The notes below the pieces were generated by a model. That model worked only from the letters and a program-made list of their open reading frames with translations, was not told the DNA's origin and made no database searches. This document shows, piece after piece, positions 1-7,716 of a stretch of DNA of 39,753 bases. A program made the translations under genes and the position numbers. Source of the stretch: Bacteroidaceae bacterium (lineage in GTDB: Bacteria; Bacteroidota; Bacteroidia; Bacteroidales; Bacteroidaceae); the NCBI GenBank assembly GCA_017557475.1, contig JAFYYO010000332.1, positions 1 to 39,753 on the forward strand, written 5' to 3'. Within the stretch, counting starts at the first letter, position 1, and each line of letters begins with the position of its first letter.

Positions 1-319
1 ATTCATACTCTTTTTGATGTTCGTCGTGACGATAGTAGTTCTTCAAAAGATTGTAGCTAATCGTGAACATCCAAGTGCGGAAGTTGGTTCCAGAAAACTT
101 GTCGCGAGCCGTCCAGACACGCATAAAAGCGTCTTGAGTCAGGTCAGCAGACAAAGCTTCATTGCCATTCAACTGCCTGAAAAAGAAGCCCATAAGCCTA
201 CGAGCATGGCGACGATAGAGCTCGCCAAAAGCCCTATCATCGTCCTTAACGCTCACCCTTTGCATCAGCTCATCGTCTGAGAGCGAGTTGAAGGGTTTTA
301 ACAAAAGTGGTAATGTCAT
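1..319 (-). CDS. ECF-type RNA polymerase sigma factor, N-terminal part (cut by window edge)
   Basis: Reading the minus strand from the ATG at 319-317 gives about 106 residues that run off the left edge. They match sigma-70 region 2 of ECF factors: an N-terminal S-D-D-E-L-M-Q-R-V helix, then A-F-G-E-L-Y-R-R-H, then D-L-T-Q-D-A-F-M-R-V-W and F-R-T-W-M-F-T-I-S-Y-N-L-L-K-N-Y-Y-R, the core-binding and -10-recognition helices. Such factors redirect RNA polymerase to a small regulon, in Bacteroidota often glycan-use or surface-protein genes. Region 4 is outside the window. The start codon overlaps the stop of the upstream secreted-protein gene (ATGA at 319-316), so the two are probably translationally coupled. 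No anti-sigma gene is visible. The family call is firm; the regulon is unknown. Confidence 0.9.
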   Translation of the reverse strand, partial: MTLPLLLKPFNSLSDDELMQRVSVKDDDRAFGELYRRHARRLMGFFFRQLNGNEALSADLTQDAFMRVWTARDKFSGTNFRTWMFTISYNLLKNYYRHDEHQKEYE

Positions 320-1518
320 TCTGCCGACTCTTCTTTGAACTTCCTAATAATTGCCTCTTTAGCATCTGGATGCTCCAGCAACGGGCATCTCTCGACACAT
401 TTGCTAAGTATCTTGTGCAACCTGTCTGCTTGATCTGTCTCACCTTTCTTCCTGAACTTAGAGATGAGGTTAGAGAGAAGCGTCACATTATTGAGGTCAA
501 GTTGCTGACTCGTTACCCAAGAATCATAGACGAGGTCAGGCTGAGAGAGGTACTCAAGGCTGTAGACTTCCTTCACATTATGCATCGCAACCTCGAAGTT
601 GTTGTATTGCTTAGGGCTGTATTTCAGCAGAAGTCCCTCGTTGTAAATGCTGTCTTTGTCGAGTTTGGTATGGCTCAGGATATCAGTCGAGAAGTAAGTC
701 GGGCGTTTGCTCTCTTTTATGAGATACATGATGATGTCCGCTTCGTAGTACTTGAACCAGTCTTCTCCGTACTTCCCATAGTCCTGCACATCTATCCTCA
801 TTGGTTTGACGCCCAGACGCTTGTAGAGTGCATCCATAAAGGAATCAGAGTGGAAATAAGAGATGGGAATGATGGTGACGTCCTGTCGCTCTTCGAGTGC
901 CTCCTGCAGCATCTTCATGGGAGCAAGCAGAACATCTCCATTCGCGAAATAAAGCGCGCCAGATTGCATACTCAAAAGCATGTTTCGGTTGTACTGCATG
1001 ATTCGAGCGGGAAACCATCGCTTTTCGTAAGCTTTCGTGAAGAGTTCTTTCACAAGCGGATTCTCAGGGTCAATACTCCAAAGACGGCAGGCAAGATAGT
1101 CAACATCCTCAGCCGAAGCATCTTCCGGCATCTGTTCTATTGCTCGATAGATATTGTCGCCTCGCATGGCGGCACTATCCGTAGTGAGACAGAAACGACA
1201 TTTACTAAGGTTCAGCACATAGCTGTATGGGATGGCGTCCTGCATCTTGCGAAGGATATTGGCTGTTTCCGATTCATCTTTATTCCCGTCCCATCCGCCA
1301 CCAAGATGTTCCTTGTAATACGACGCCCTGAAGAGATTCCGCCAAGCATTCTGGTCTTTAGGGTTCTCATCTACAATCTTTTGCCACAAATCAGCCTGCT
1401 GCCCATACCATTCAGGCTCGTGACAATTGGTAATGATGGACTCTATGGGTTCTGCCTTCTGCGCGAAGGTCGGCACACACAACATCAGTGCCGCGATAAT
1501 AACTATTGTCTTCTTCAT
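316..1518 (-). CDS. Secreted TPR-like protein with a DUF2723-like segment
   Basis: This 400-residue protein starts with a signal peptide (MKKTIVIIAALMLCVPTFAQ, cleavage likely after the A before Q20) and has no lipobox. Residues about 35-130 and 330-395 are helix-rich, with W/Y/A spacing like TPR repeats (D-Q-N-A-W-R-N-L; E-T-D-Q-A-D-R-L-H). Around residues 187-231, A-L-Y-F-A-N-G-D, then L-Q-E-A-L and R-Q-D-V-T-I-I-P-I-S-Y, resembles the N-G-D-N...L-Q-E-V...R-x-D-V-x-V-x-N-x-S motif of the soluble part of Bacteroidota DUF2723 membrane proteins; that is my recollection and not a search result. It probably acts in the periplasm. It is first of a two-gene unit with the ECF sigma factor and has a promoter-like TATCTTTG upstream. 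Function unknown. Confidence 0.8.
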   Translation of the reverse strand: MKKTIVIIAALMLCVPTFAQKAEPIESIITNCHEPEWYGQQADLWQKIVDENPKDQNAWRNLFRASYYKEHLGGGWDGNKDESETANILRKMQDAIPYSYVLNLSKCRFCLTTDSAAMRGDNIYRAIEQMPEDASAEDVDYLACRLWSIDPENPLVKELFTKAYEKRWFPARIMQYNRNMLLSMQSGALYFANGDVLLAPMKMLQEALEERQDVTIIPISYFHSDSFMDALYKRLGVKPMRIDVQDYGKYGEDWFKYYEADIIMYLIKESKRPTYFSTDILSHTKLDKDSIYNEGLLLKYSPKQYNNFEVAMHNVKEVYSLEYLSQPDLVYDSWVTSQQLDLNNVTLLSNLISKFRKKGETDQADRLHKILSKCVERCPLLEHPDAKEAIIRKFKEESAE

Positions 1519-1592
1519 CTTTCTCGTTTATTTTGTTATTAATTCGAGCTGCTCTCGTTAAGATAAACACCTCAAAACGCAAATCGTTCACC

Positions 1593-1600
1593 AAAGATAC
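1593..1600 (-). promoter_or_regulatory. -7 promoter element (TATCTTTG) for the secreted protein/sigma factor unit
   Basis: The minus strand reads TATCTTTG, matching the Bacteroidota -7 consensus TAnnTTTG, about 75 bp upstream of the ATG at 1518. No clear TTG element is seen 19-21 bp upstream, so the call rests on the -7 box and its place between divergent genes. Confidence 0.5.
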
Positions 1601-1652
1601 AAATAATTCGCATCCTGCCCTTACCTTTTAACATTATATCAGAAAAAAGTCG

Positions 1653-1660
1653 TACCTTTG
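1653..1660 (+). promoter_or_regulatory. -7 promoter element (TACCTTTG) for purD
   Basis: TACCTTTG matches TAnnTTTG and lies 26 bp before the purD ATG, predicting a leader of about 20 nt. The -33 element is not recognisable. Together with the minus-strand box at 1593-1600 it forms a divergent promoter region of 168 bp. No purine riboswitch or obvious operator was recognised. Confidence 0.55.
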
Positions 1661-1686
1661 TGGCATAAATAACAGAAAGAAACATT

Positions 1687-2955
1687 ATGAAAATACTCTT
1701 GTTAGGTAGCGGCGGTCGCGAACACGCGCTTGCCTGGAAAATCAGCCAAAGTCCGAAGTGTGAGAAACTGTATATCGCCCCCGGTAATGCCGGCACAAGT
1801 GAGGTAGGCGAAAACGTCAACATCAAGGTCAATGACTTCGATGGAATCAGGGATTTCTGCATCGAAAAGCAGATCACGATGGTCGTGGTGGGTCCTGAAG
1901 ACCCCTTAGTGAACGGCATCTACGACTTCTTCAAGAACGACGAACTGCTCAAGAGCATCCCCGTCATTGGTCCCAGCAAGAAGGGCGCCGTGCTTGAGGG
2001 CAGCAAGGACTTTGCCAAAGGATTTATGCAAAGGCATGGTATCCCCACGGCAGCCTATCGTACCTTTACCGGCGAGACACTCGACGAGGGCAAGGCTTTC
2101 CTGAGAACTTTGCAGCCTCCATACGTCTTGAAGGCCGACGGACTGTGTGCCGGCAAGGGCGTTCTCATTCTGCCGACGCTCGAAGAGGCAGAGAAGGAAC
2201 TCGGCGAGATGCTTGGCGGCATGTTTGGCGGCGCAAGTAGTCGTGTCGTCATCGAGGAGTTCATGAGCGGCATCGAGTGCAGCGTCTTCGTCCTGACCGA
2301 CGGAAAAAGCTACAAGATATTGCCCGAGGCAAAGGACTACAAACGCATCGGCGAGGGCGATACCGGCCTGAACACAGGCGGCATGGGCAGCGTGAGTCCT
2401 GTTCCCTTTGCCGACAAGGAGTGGATGAAGAAGGTGGAAGACCGCATCATCTGCCCCACAGTGGAAGGCCTGAAAGCCGAAGGCATCGACTATAAAGGCT
2501 TCATCTTCTTCGGACTCATCAACGTGGCAGGCGACCCAAAAGTCATCGAGTACAATGTTCGCATGGGTGATCCGGAGACGGAGACCGTCATGTTGCGCCT
2601 GAAAAGCGACCTCGTGGACCTTTTCGAAGGCGTTGCCACGGGCACACTTGCAGAGAAGGAAGTCGAGTTCGACGAGCGTGCAGCCGTCTGCATCATGCTG
2701 GTCAGCGGTGGTTATCCTGGCTCGTACGAGAAAGGCTTTCCCATAAGTGGCATTGAAGACGTGTGGGGCAGCATCGTCTTCCATGCCGGCACAGCCATGA
2801 AGGACGGCCAAGTCGTCACCAACGGCGGGCGAGTCATTGCCGTAAGCAGTTATGGCAAAGACAAGGAGGAAGCCCTACAGAAAAGTTTTGCCAACGCTAA
2901 GCTGATAACATTCCAAGGCAAGAACTTCCGCAGAGACATTGGTGCCGACCTTTAA
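1687..2955 (+). CDS. purD: Phosphoribosylamine--glycine ligase (GAR synthetase)
   Basis: PurD carries out the second step of de novo purine synthesis in the cytoplasm: 5-phosphoribosylamine + glycine + ATP give GAR. The 422 residues are the usual length. The N-terminal motif [15 protein letters not shown] is diagnostic, followed by [15 protein letters not shown]-x-L-E-G-S-K, the ATP-grasp segment [11 protein letters not shown], and G-D-P-E-T near residue 295. The C-terminal [15 protein letters not shown] is also typical. The ATG follows a TACCTTTG promoter box. A membrane-protein gene follows after 44 bp; no other purine gene is nearby. Nothing looks abnormal. Confidence 0.97.
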   Translation: MKILLLGSGGREHALAWKISQSPKCEKLYIAPGNAGTSEVGENVNIKVNDFDGIRDFCIEKQITMVVVGPEDPLVNGIYDFFKNDELLKSIPVIGPSKKGAVLEGSKDFAKGFMQRHGIPTAAYRTFTGETLDEGKAFLRTLQPPYVLKADGLCAGKGVLILPTLEEAEKELGEMLGGMFGGASSRVVIEEFMSGIECSVFVLTDGKSYKILPEAKDYKRIGEGDTGLNTGGMGSVSPVPFADKEWMKKVEDRIICPTVEGLKAEGIDYKGFIFFGLINVAGDPKVIEYNVRMGDPETETVMLRLKSDLVDLFEGVATGTLAEKEVEFDERAAVCIMLVSGGYPGSYEKGFPISGIEDVWGSIVFHAGTAMKDGQVVTNGGRVIAVSSYGKDKEEALQKSFANAKLITFQGKNFRRDIGADL

Positions 2956-2999
2956 GACATTAACCCTCTAACAATTTACCATTTTCCATTTGACGGCCA

Positions 3000-3962
3000 T
3001 TGAAGCATAACAAGCTCCAGAACAGAATAGCAGGAAGTGTCTTTACGTTGCCTTTCTGCGTCGTAATGGCGGTTGCCATGTGGTGGCTGCCGCAAAGGGA
3101 GTTCTCTATTCCCTGCCTGCTGGGACTTGCTCTTTGCCTGCTGACGACCTACATCGTCATGGAGACGAACGGCCAGCTGCACATCATCCGCATCCGAACC
3201 CGCATGATGTCATGCGTCTGGATTGTTTTGGCTGCCAGCCTGGCATTTATGCATCCTCTTGGAGAGCCGATTATAGTGGCCTTGCTCCTCAGTGTTAGCT
3301 ATTACCTGCTGTTTCGTTGCTATCAGCGGCACCGCCCTCAGAAGTTCGTCTTCCACGCCTTTCTGATGCTCAGCATTGGCAGTTTCTTCGCGCCAGTCAT
3401 GTTGCTGATGGCGATTCCCTACTTTCTCTACCTCGCCATCTTCTTGCGCACCTTGCCACGGAAAGCGTTCTGGGCAGGCATCATCGGCATCATAGTGCCC
3501 TACTGGTGCTATGCCGTCTGGTGCTTTGTCATGCGAGACAACTTCATTGAACATTTACCATTCTACAATTACCATTTCTCCCTCCCCCTTATAGAAGAGT
3601 TGGGAACTGGGCTTTCCTTCATTGAGCAGGTTTCCGCAGGCGTCGTCGCCTTGCTTAGCATCGTGGGCATCCTGCATTATCTCCGTAATAACTACGACGA
3701 CAAGATACGCGTGCGCATGATACTATATATATATGTATCGCAGACGTTGCTGCTGATGACGTACCTCCTGCTTCAGCCCGAGCATTTTCAGACCACGATG
3801 GCTTTACTCATTGCCAGTGCCAGTCCGCTCATCGCGCACTACTTCGCGCTCACCAGCAGTTGGCTGAGCACTATCTTCTTCCTGCTCTCTTTAGTGCTCA
3901 CGGCAGGCATGGCAACGCTGAACCTCTGGCTGACTTCATTCACCCTTGATGGTTGGATATAA
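3000..3962 (+). CDS. Polytopic inner-membrane protein of unknown function
   Basis: The product is about 320 residues, almost entirely hydrophobic, with roughly eight to nine predicted membrane spans and short charged loops (R-C-Y-Q-R-H-R-P-Q-K; L-R-N-N-Y-D-D-K-I-R-V-R). I do not recognise a named family or catalytic motif. The start is uncertain: the full frame opens with TTG at 3000, just after an in-frame stop, and keeps the whole first membrane span. The first ATG in frame is at 3066 and would cut that span. The gene follows purD by 44 bp and may be cotranscribed. A stretch of alternating T and A at 3724-3737 is coding (I-L-Y-I-Y-V). The stop codon abuts the palindromic repeat array at 3963. 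Confidence 0.75.
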   Translation: MKHNKLQNRIAGSVFTLPFCVVMAVAMWWLPQREFSIPCLLGLALCLLTTYIVMETNGQLHIIRIRTRMMSCVWIVLAASLAFMHPLGEPIIVALLLSVSYYLLFRCYQRHRPQKFVFHAFLMLSIGSFFAPVMLLMAIPYFLYLAIFLRTLPRKAFWAGIIGIIVPYWCYAVWCFVMRDNFIEHLPFYNYHFSLPLIEELGTGLSFIEQVSAGVVALLSIVGILHYLRNNYDDKIRVRMILYIYVSQTLLLMTYLLLQPEHFQTTMALLIASASPLIAHYFALTSSWLSTIFFLLSLVLTAGMATLNLWLTSFTLDGWI

Positions 3963-4046
3963 AACTAGGCACGGCTAGTTGCCCAATTAGGCACGGCTAA
4001 TTTACAAACTAGGCACGTCTAGTTGACTAACTAGGCGTGCCTAATT
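3963..4046. repeat. Palindromic 22-bp-period array, family I, copy A (4 units)
   Basis: Four 18-bp units start at 3963, 3985, 4007 and 4029, exactly 22 bp apart with 4-bp spacers (gccc, taca, gact). Unit 1 is AACTAGGCACGGCTAGTT and unit 4 is AACTAGGCGTGCCTAATT; each is an imperfect inverted repeat that can form a hairpin. The array starts directly after the stop of the membrane-protein gene and ends in a T-run before the convergent fasciclin lipoprotein gene. It may therefore act as, or protect, a bidirectional transcript end. The family recurs at 14021, 24379 and 36112. Confidence 0.9.
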
Positions 4047-4085
4047 TTTTAATGCTTTACTTCGTGCTAAATCGGAAGCCTGACC

Positions 4086-6263
4086 TTACCAGATATCTTC
4101 TGCTTCCTCGGGATTGTCATAGACCTCTTTGGCGACATATTCAAAGTAGTCCATGTAGAACTCCTTGGCTTCTGCTTCGAGGACTGACTGGAAGCGAATG
4201 TAGTAATTCTGGTAGGGTTGTAGGAAAGTGCTAATGATGATGCGGCGCGACATATAATGGAACGTGCGCACAGGACTACCGCTTCCGTTGGCATTGCACC
4301 ACGCATTCGGCGCTTTCATGAAACCCTTCGTACGCATTGCCTTCGTGACGCGGTCGTTATACTCCTCATCGTCGGTGTCCGCTTCCCAACCCACATTCGA
4401 CGGAGTAGTGCCGCTGGGTTGTCTCATCTCCAAGCCTCCGAGACGTAGATCCATAGGGATACCTGTTACGGCCATCCTGTCGCGACGAGTGCCGAAATAG
4501 ACCTGAGCCATCGAACGAACATAAGAACCCGTGGCGACACCAAAGCGTATTTCGTACTGCCCTGCTCGCGGAACTGGCGGGAGACGCATGGTAAAGTCAT
4601 AACGACCTATGACGTTGAACTCGTCGCCTTGCAGGTTGTGCCAGCCCGACATGTAGCCTTGCAGGTAGTAGAACTGCGTTCCTTCGCGTATCTCAACGCC
4701 GTCGATGTAAGGATAGTTCGTGGGAATGGCTCGGACATTCGGCGCGCCGTAGGAATAGTAGGCTCGCGTCTGGCGAATGTCATTATTCATCAGTTCGGGC
4801 ATTGTGCAGCATGCATCGAAGCGGATGCGCTGACTCGACATCGTGTTACACACGTTTTCAGTGCAGACAAGCAGTTTGTCGATGGGATAGACGATAGCGT
4901 TGACAATGTTGGAAGCATCAGTCCCTGCTTCGGTACTGGTGAGTATGCGGATGCCTTCGTTCTCGTCTGGCGTGGTGCTAGAGCCTTTTATGGTATAGAA
5001 CATGCCGCTCTCGTGATAGTCGTTGATGTTCTCCTTGGTTGGTCCGAACTGTCCTCTGCCGTTCCTCAGGATGGGGAAACGGTTAAGATAGAGGCCGTTC
5101 GACTCGAGGCTCTCGTAGGTCTTGAGCATTCTCGGAAGTCCCATCGTCTGGTAGAAATCCATGATGGGAATGGTGGGACCCTTGGCTGAGGTGTAGTTGT
5201 AGCCGGTTTCGTTGTAGTGGATGACCAGTTTCTCTCTGCCGATGCGCTGAGGCAGGAGGTGGTACGTGACGAACTGGTTCAGCACATTCATCTGGTTAGT
5301 GTAGTCGTCGTCGTACAGCGTTCCTGGTATATAGTCGAAGTATCCTGACGAACGCAGGAAGTCACAAACCTCTTCTATGGTAATCTCGTCGGCACTCTTA
5401 CCGAACTTCTCTTCCCAGAAACGGTCGGTTTCGGCGAAGAGAGTATAGCCGTAGTAGCGGTGCTCAGGGATGGTGCCCTTCTGTCCGACGGAGGTGTGGT
5501 TGGGCAAGTCCTTCACTCCTTTTGTCTGGTAGAGCATTTCCCAAGTCTCATCGCGATAGGCATCGAGCGTATCTACAAGGTCGCAGGCAATCAGCAATCG
5601 CGCCATGACATTGTAGCCACTTCCCTTTTCGCGAGACCAGACACGCAGGAAGTCACCCAGACGATCGTTGCTTGGGGCTATGACGCCCTCAACCTGATGG
5701 ATATATCCATTGATGAGAGGGATGCCTCTATTCGTTTTGGAGACCAAGGCCATCCCGTCGATGGAGATGCTGTCGGGGTCTTGTGAGCCGTAGAAGATGC
5801 GGAGTTTCCGATCGTTCATGTTCGCCAAGCCGAACTCATGTTCGTGTTCGGGGAAGGAGGTCACATCGTATGCTTCCTGGTCGCCGCTGTCGAGGATACT
5901 ATTATAGACGATGACTTTCTTGATACTGTCCAAGTCATTCTCGCTGGTGAAACCGTCCCACGAAGGCTCCACGATCAGCCCCTTCCTGTAGAGCGAATCG
6001 AGATAATCCTGGATGGCATCATTTGTGGGAGCAAACACGGTGTAATGGCCGCGAGCAGAGAGCAGCTGTTTCAGCGTCGTATTGGATACCATACTTACGG
6101 GCACTTCACCCAGCAAGCGAACATATTCGCTGTAGTAGTCCTTGCTTTCGAGGTACTCAGTGATGGTCTTTTGCAGGAAGACGTATCTCGCCGAAGTGTC
6201 GATATTCTCCGAGCAACCTATAAAAGTAATCAGGAAGACGGCAGCCAAGAATAGTTTTTTCAT
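4086..6263 (-). CDS. Large fasciclin (FAS1)-domain lipoprotein
   Basis: The protein has 725 residues when started at the ATG at 6263. This start is chosen over 6302 because it gives a clean lipoprotein signal, MKKLFLAAVFLITFIGC, with the lipidated Cys at position 17. Residues about 40-205 look like a fasciclin fold: L-K-Q-L-L-S-A-R-G-H-Y-T-V-F-A-P-T-N-D-A-I and, near its end, N-G-Y-I-H-Q-V-E-G-V-I, the two hallmark FAS1 segments. A second, weaker FAS1-like stretch spans about 215-360 (residues V-T-Y-H-L-L-P near its end). Residues about 380-725 are not recognised and look beta-rich. It is probably anchored to the outer membrane and acts in adhesion or glycan binding. It is a single gene in the minus direction with promoter-like TATCTTTG at 6377-6370. 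Confidence 0.85.
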   Translation of the reverse strand: MKKLFLAAVFLITFIGCSENIDTSARYVFLQKTITEYLESKDYYSEYVRLLGEVPVSMVSNTTLKQLLSARGHYTVFAPTNDAIQDYLDSLYRKGLIVEPSWDGFTSENDLDSIKKVIVYNSILDSGDQEAYDVTSFPEHEHEFGLANMNDRKLRIFYGSQDPDSISIDGMALVSKTNRGIPLINGYIHQVEGVIAPSNDRLGDFLRVWSREKGSGYNVMARLLIACDLVDTLDAYRDETWEMLYQTKGVKDLPNHTSVGQKGTIPEHRYYGYTLFAETDRFWEEKFGKSADEITIEEVCDFLRSSGYFDYIPGTLYDDDYTNQMNVLNQFVTYHLLPQRIGREKLVIHYNETGYNYTSAKGPTIPIMDFYQTMGLPRMLKTYESLESNGLYLNRFPILRNGRGQFGPTKENINDYHESGMFYTIKGSSTTPDENEGIRILTSTEAGTDASNIVNAIVYPIDKLLVCTENVCNTMSSQRIRFDACCTMPELMNNDIRQTRAYYSYGAPNVRAIPTNYPYIDGVEIREGTQFYYLQGYMSGWHNLQGDEFNVIGRYDFTMRLPPVPRAGQYEIRFGVATGSYVRSMAQVYFGTRRDRMAVTGIPMDLRLGGLEMRQPSGTTPSNVGWEADTDDEEYNDRVTKAMRTKGFMKAPNAWCNANGSGSPVRTFHYMSRRIIISTFLQPYQNYYIRFQSVLEAEAKEFYMDYFEYVAKEVYDNPEEAEDIW

Positions 6264-6343
6264 TCGAAGGTAGTTCTTTTCGAAGAGCCTGTTATGTAGC
6301 ATCTCGTGTTAATAAGTCTGTTAGTTTCAGTTGTGTCGCAAGA

Positions 6344-6361
6344 TGTACACTTTTGTATACA
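6344..6361. promoter_or_regulatory. Inverted repeat, possible operator
   Basis: TGTACAC-tttt-GTATACA is a 7+7 inverted repeat with one mismatch per arm, lying just downstream of the minus-strand -7 box (6370-6377) and so near the expected transcript start of the fasciclin lipoprotein gene. Its position would suit a repressor site. No regulator is identified. Confidence 0.3.
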
Positions 6362-6369
6362 CTCTTGGG

Positions 6370-6377
6370 CAAAGATA
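6370..6377 (-). promoter_or_regulatory. -7 promoter element (TATCTTTG) for the fasciclin lipoprotein gene
   Basis: The minus strand reads TATCTTTG, about 107 bp before the chosen ATG at 6263, so the transcript would have a leader of roughly 100 nt. No clear TTTG partner at 19-21 bp was found. Confidence 0.45.
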
Positions 6378-6488
6378 CGATTTTTTACAATATGTTGTAT
6401 GCTTTTTGTCCACCTATTTCTTATTTTTATGTAGAATAGACGAAAAAAAATGCTTTTTCGTAGCATATTCTTCTGTCTTGCACGTTCA

Positions 6489-6588
6489 ATTCTTGAAACT
6501 CAGGTTGCGTTTCTACAATCGCAGGTTGCGTTTCTACAATCACAAGTTGCATCTCTACAAACGCAAGTTGCGATTTAAATTTGCAACT
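6489..6588. repeat. 21-bp-period repeat array, family II, copy 1
   Basis: Units starting at 6501, 6522, 6543 and 6564 repeat every 21 bp. The first two differ only in the last base and begin CAGGTTGCGTTTCTACAATC. The half-unit ATTCTTGAAAC at 6489 precedes the array, as it does in the second copy at 28515. The last unit is followed by an inverted partner (AGTTGC at 6566-6571, GCAACT at 6583-6588) that can form a small hairpin. The array lies between divergent genes, about 70 bp upstream of the glycosyltransferase promoter. Confidence 0.85.
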
Positions 6589-6657
6589 ACTCGAACTGAA
6601 GATTACGTCGAAGTTACTACCGTTCGGCAATGAAAGGAAAGAAATTCTTTCTTTTCC

Positions 6658-6688
6658 TTTGCGTTTCGCCTGACTTTTCGTAACTTTG
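6658..6688 (+). promoter_or_regulatory. Bacteroidota-type promoter of the glycosyltransferase operon
   Basis: TTTG at 6658-6661, a 19-bp spacer, and TAACTTTG at 6681-6688 match the TTTG-N19-21-TAnnTTTG consensus. The -7 box ends only 5 bp before the ATG at 6694, so the transcript may begin at or within a base or two of the start codon (leaderless or nearly so). Confidence 0.7.
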
Positions 6689-6693
6689 CAGGC

Positions 6694-7716
6694 ATGAAAC
6701 CCTATCTTGTCGATATTCCGGTGCTCATTCTGTTCTTCAACAGGCCGCAGCAACTGGGTCAGGTCTTTGCACAAGTCAAGGAGGCTCGCCCGTCGAGATT
6801 GTTTCTCTATCAGGACGGACCGCGCTCGGAGGCTGACATGCCTGGCATCATGGCTTGCCGCGAAATCGTGGCACAAGTTGATTGGGAATGCCAGGTAGAG
6901 ACGCTCTATCAGGAGAAGAACTTCGGCTGCGACCCCTCCGAGTTCATATCGCAGAAATGGGCTTTCAGCCGTGTCGACAAGTGCGTCGTACTTGAGGACG
7001 ACGATGTGCCTGCCGTCAGCTTCTTCTTGTTCTGCAAGAAGATGCTGGAGCGCTATGAACAGGACGAACGCATCACGATGGTCAGCGGCTTCAATGTCGA
7101 GGAACAAACCGCAGACATAGAGGGCGACTACTTCTTCTCGACCAACTTCAGCATCTGGGGCTGGGCATCGTGGCGACGCGTCATAGATCAGTGGGACGAG
7201 CACTACACCTGGCTCGACAATCCGGTTGCCGTGCGTCAGCTGGAAGAGCTGATACGCGAACGGGGCTATCGCGACGACTTCCTGCCCATGTGCCGGAAGC
7301 ATCGTCAGCAAGGAAAGGCTTTCTACGAGACCATCTTCTGGTCGCACTTGCTTTTGAGCAATGGCCTTGCCATCGTACCCCGCAAGAACATGATAAACAA
7401 CCTCGGCGCTACTGCCGACAGCACACATTTCGGCGGTTCGCTCAAGACAATGCCTCGCGGCTACAGGCGCATCTTCACGATGAAGCGCTTCGAGCTCCCC
7501 GAAGGACACAGCATCGTTCACTCACCCTACATCATTGAGCACGTCGCCTACCGACATCGGGCTTATCGCATCATGGGATGGATGTGTCCGATGGTAAAAA
7601 TAGGCCGTTCCATCGAGGAATTGCTACTTAATCTTCGATACGGAAACTTCCGATTTATACTTACATCTATCCGCAACCGCATCAACAAATGGATGGGGAA
7701 GGAGGCTTATCGATGA
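6694..7716 (+). CDS. GT-A fold glycosyltransferase, HlpA/GT2-like
   Basis: The 340-residue protein opens with V-D-I-P-V-L-I-L-F-F-N-R-P, the first strand of a nucleotide-sugar binding fold. It carries a D-rich metal/sugar-nucleotide motif at about 100-104 (L-E-D-D-D) and F-S-I-W-G-W-A-S-W-R-R near 150, both seen in proteins annotated as hemolytic protein HlpA-like or GT2-like transferases. It probably adds a sugar to a lipid-linked glycan at the inner face of the membrane; donor and acceptor cannot be told. There is no signal peptide. It is first in an operon with two more glycosyltransferases and overlaps the next gene by 4 bp (ATGA). Confidence 0.85.
   Translation: MKPYLVDIPVLILFFNRPQQLGQVFAQVKEARPSRLFLYQDGPRSEADMPGIMACREIVAQVDWECQVETLYQEKNFGCDPSEFISQKWAFSRVDKCVVLEDDDVPAVSFFLFCKKMLERYEQDERITMVSGFNVEEQTADIEGDYFFSTNFSIWGWASWRRVIDQWDEHYTWLDNPVAVRQLEELIRERGYRDDFLPMCRKHRQQGKAFYETIFWSHLLLSNGLAIVPRKNMINNLGATADSTHFGGSLKTMPRGYRRIFTMKRFELPEGHSIVHSPYIIEHVAYRHRAYRIMGWMCPMVKIGRSIEELLLNLRYGNFRFILTSIRNRINKWMGKEAYR

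Noticed and set aside
307..1542. 411-codon plus-strand open frame
   Set aside because: It is antisense to the secreted protein with a clear signal peptide, and its translation has no domain or sensible composition.
3724..3737. Alternating TA run as a microsatellite or phase-variation tract
   Set aside because: It codes for I-L-Y-I-Y-V in a membrane span with mixed frame context; a length change would be needed to show variation.
3963..4046. The 22-bp arrays as CRISPR
   Set aside because: Spacers are only 4 bp and partly identical, the units are palindromic, and no cas gene is present.
6427..7521. 364-codon minus-strand open frame across the 21-bp repeats and the first glycosyltransferase
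   Set aside because: The opposite strand encodes a well-supported glycosyltransferase. The C-terminal part is just translated repeat.
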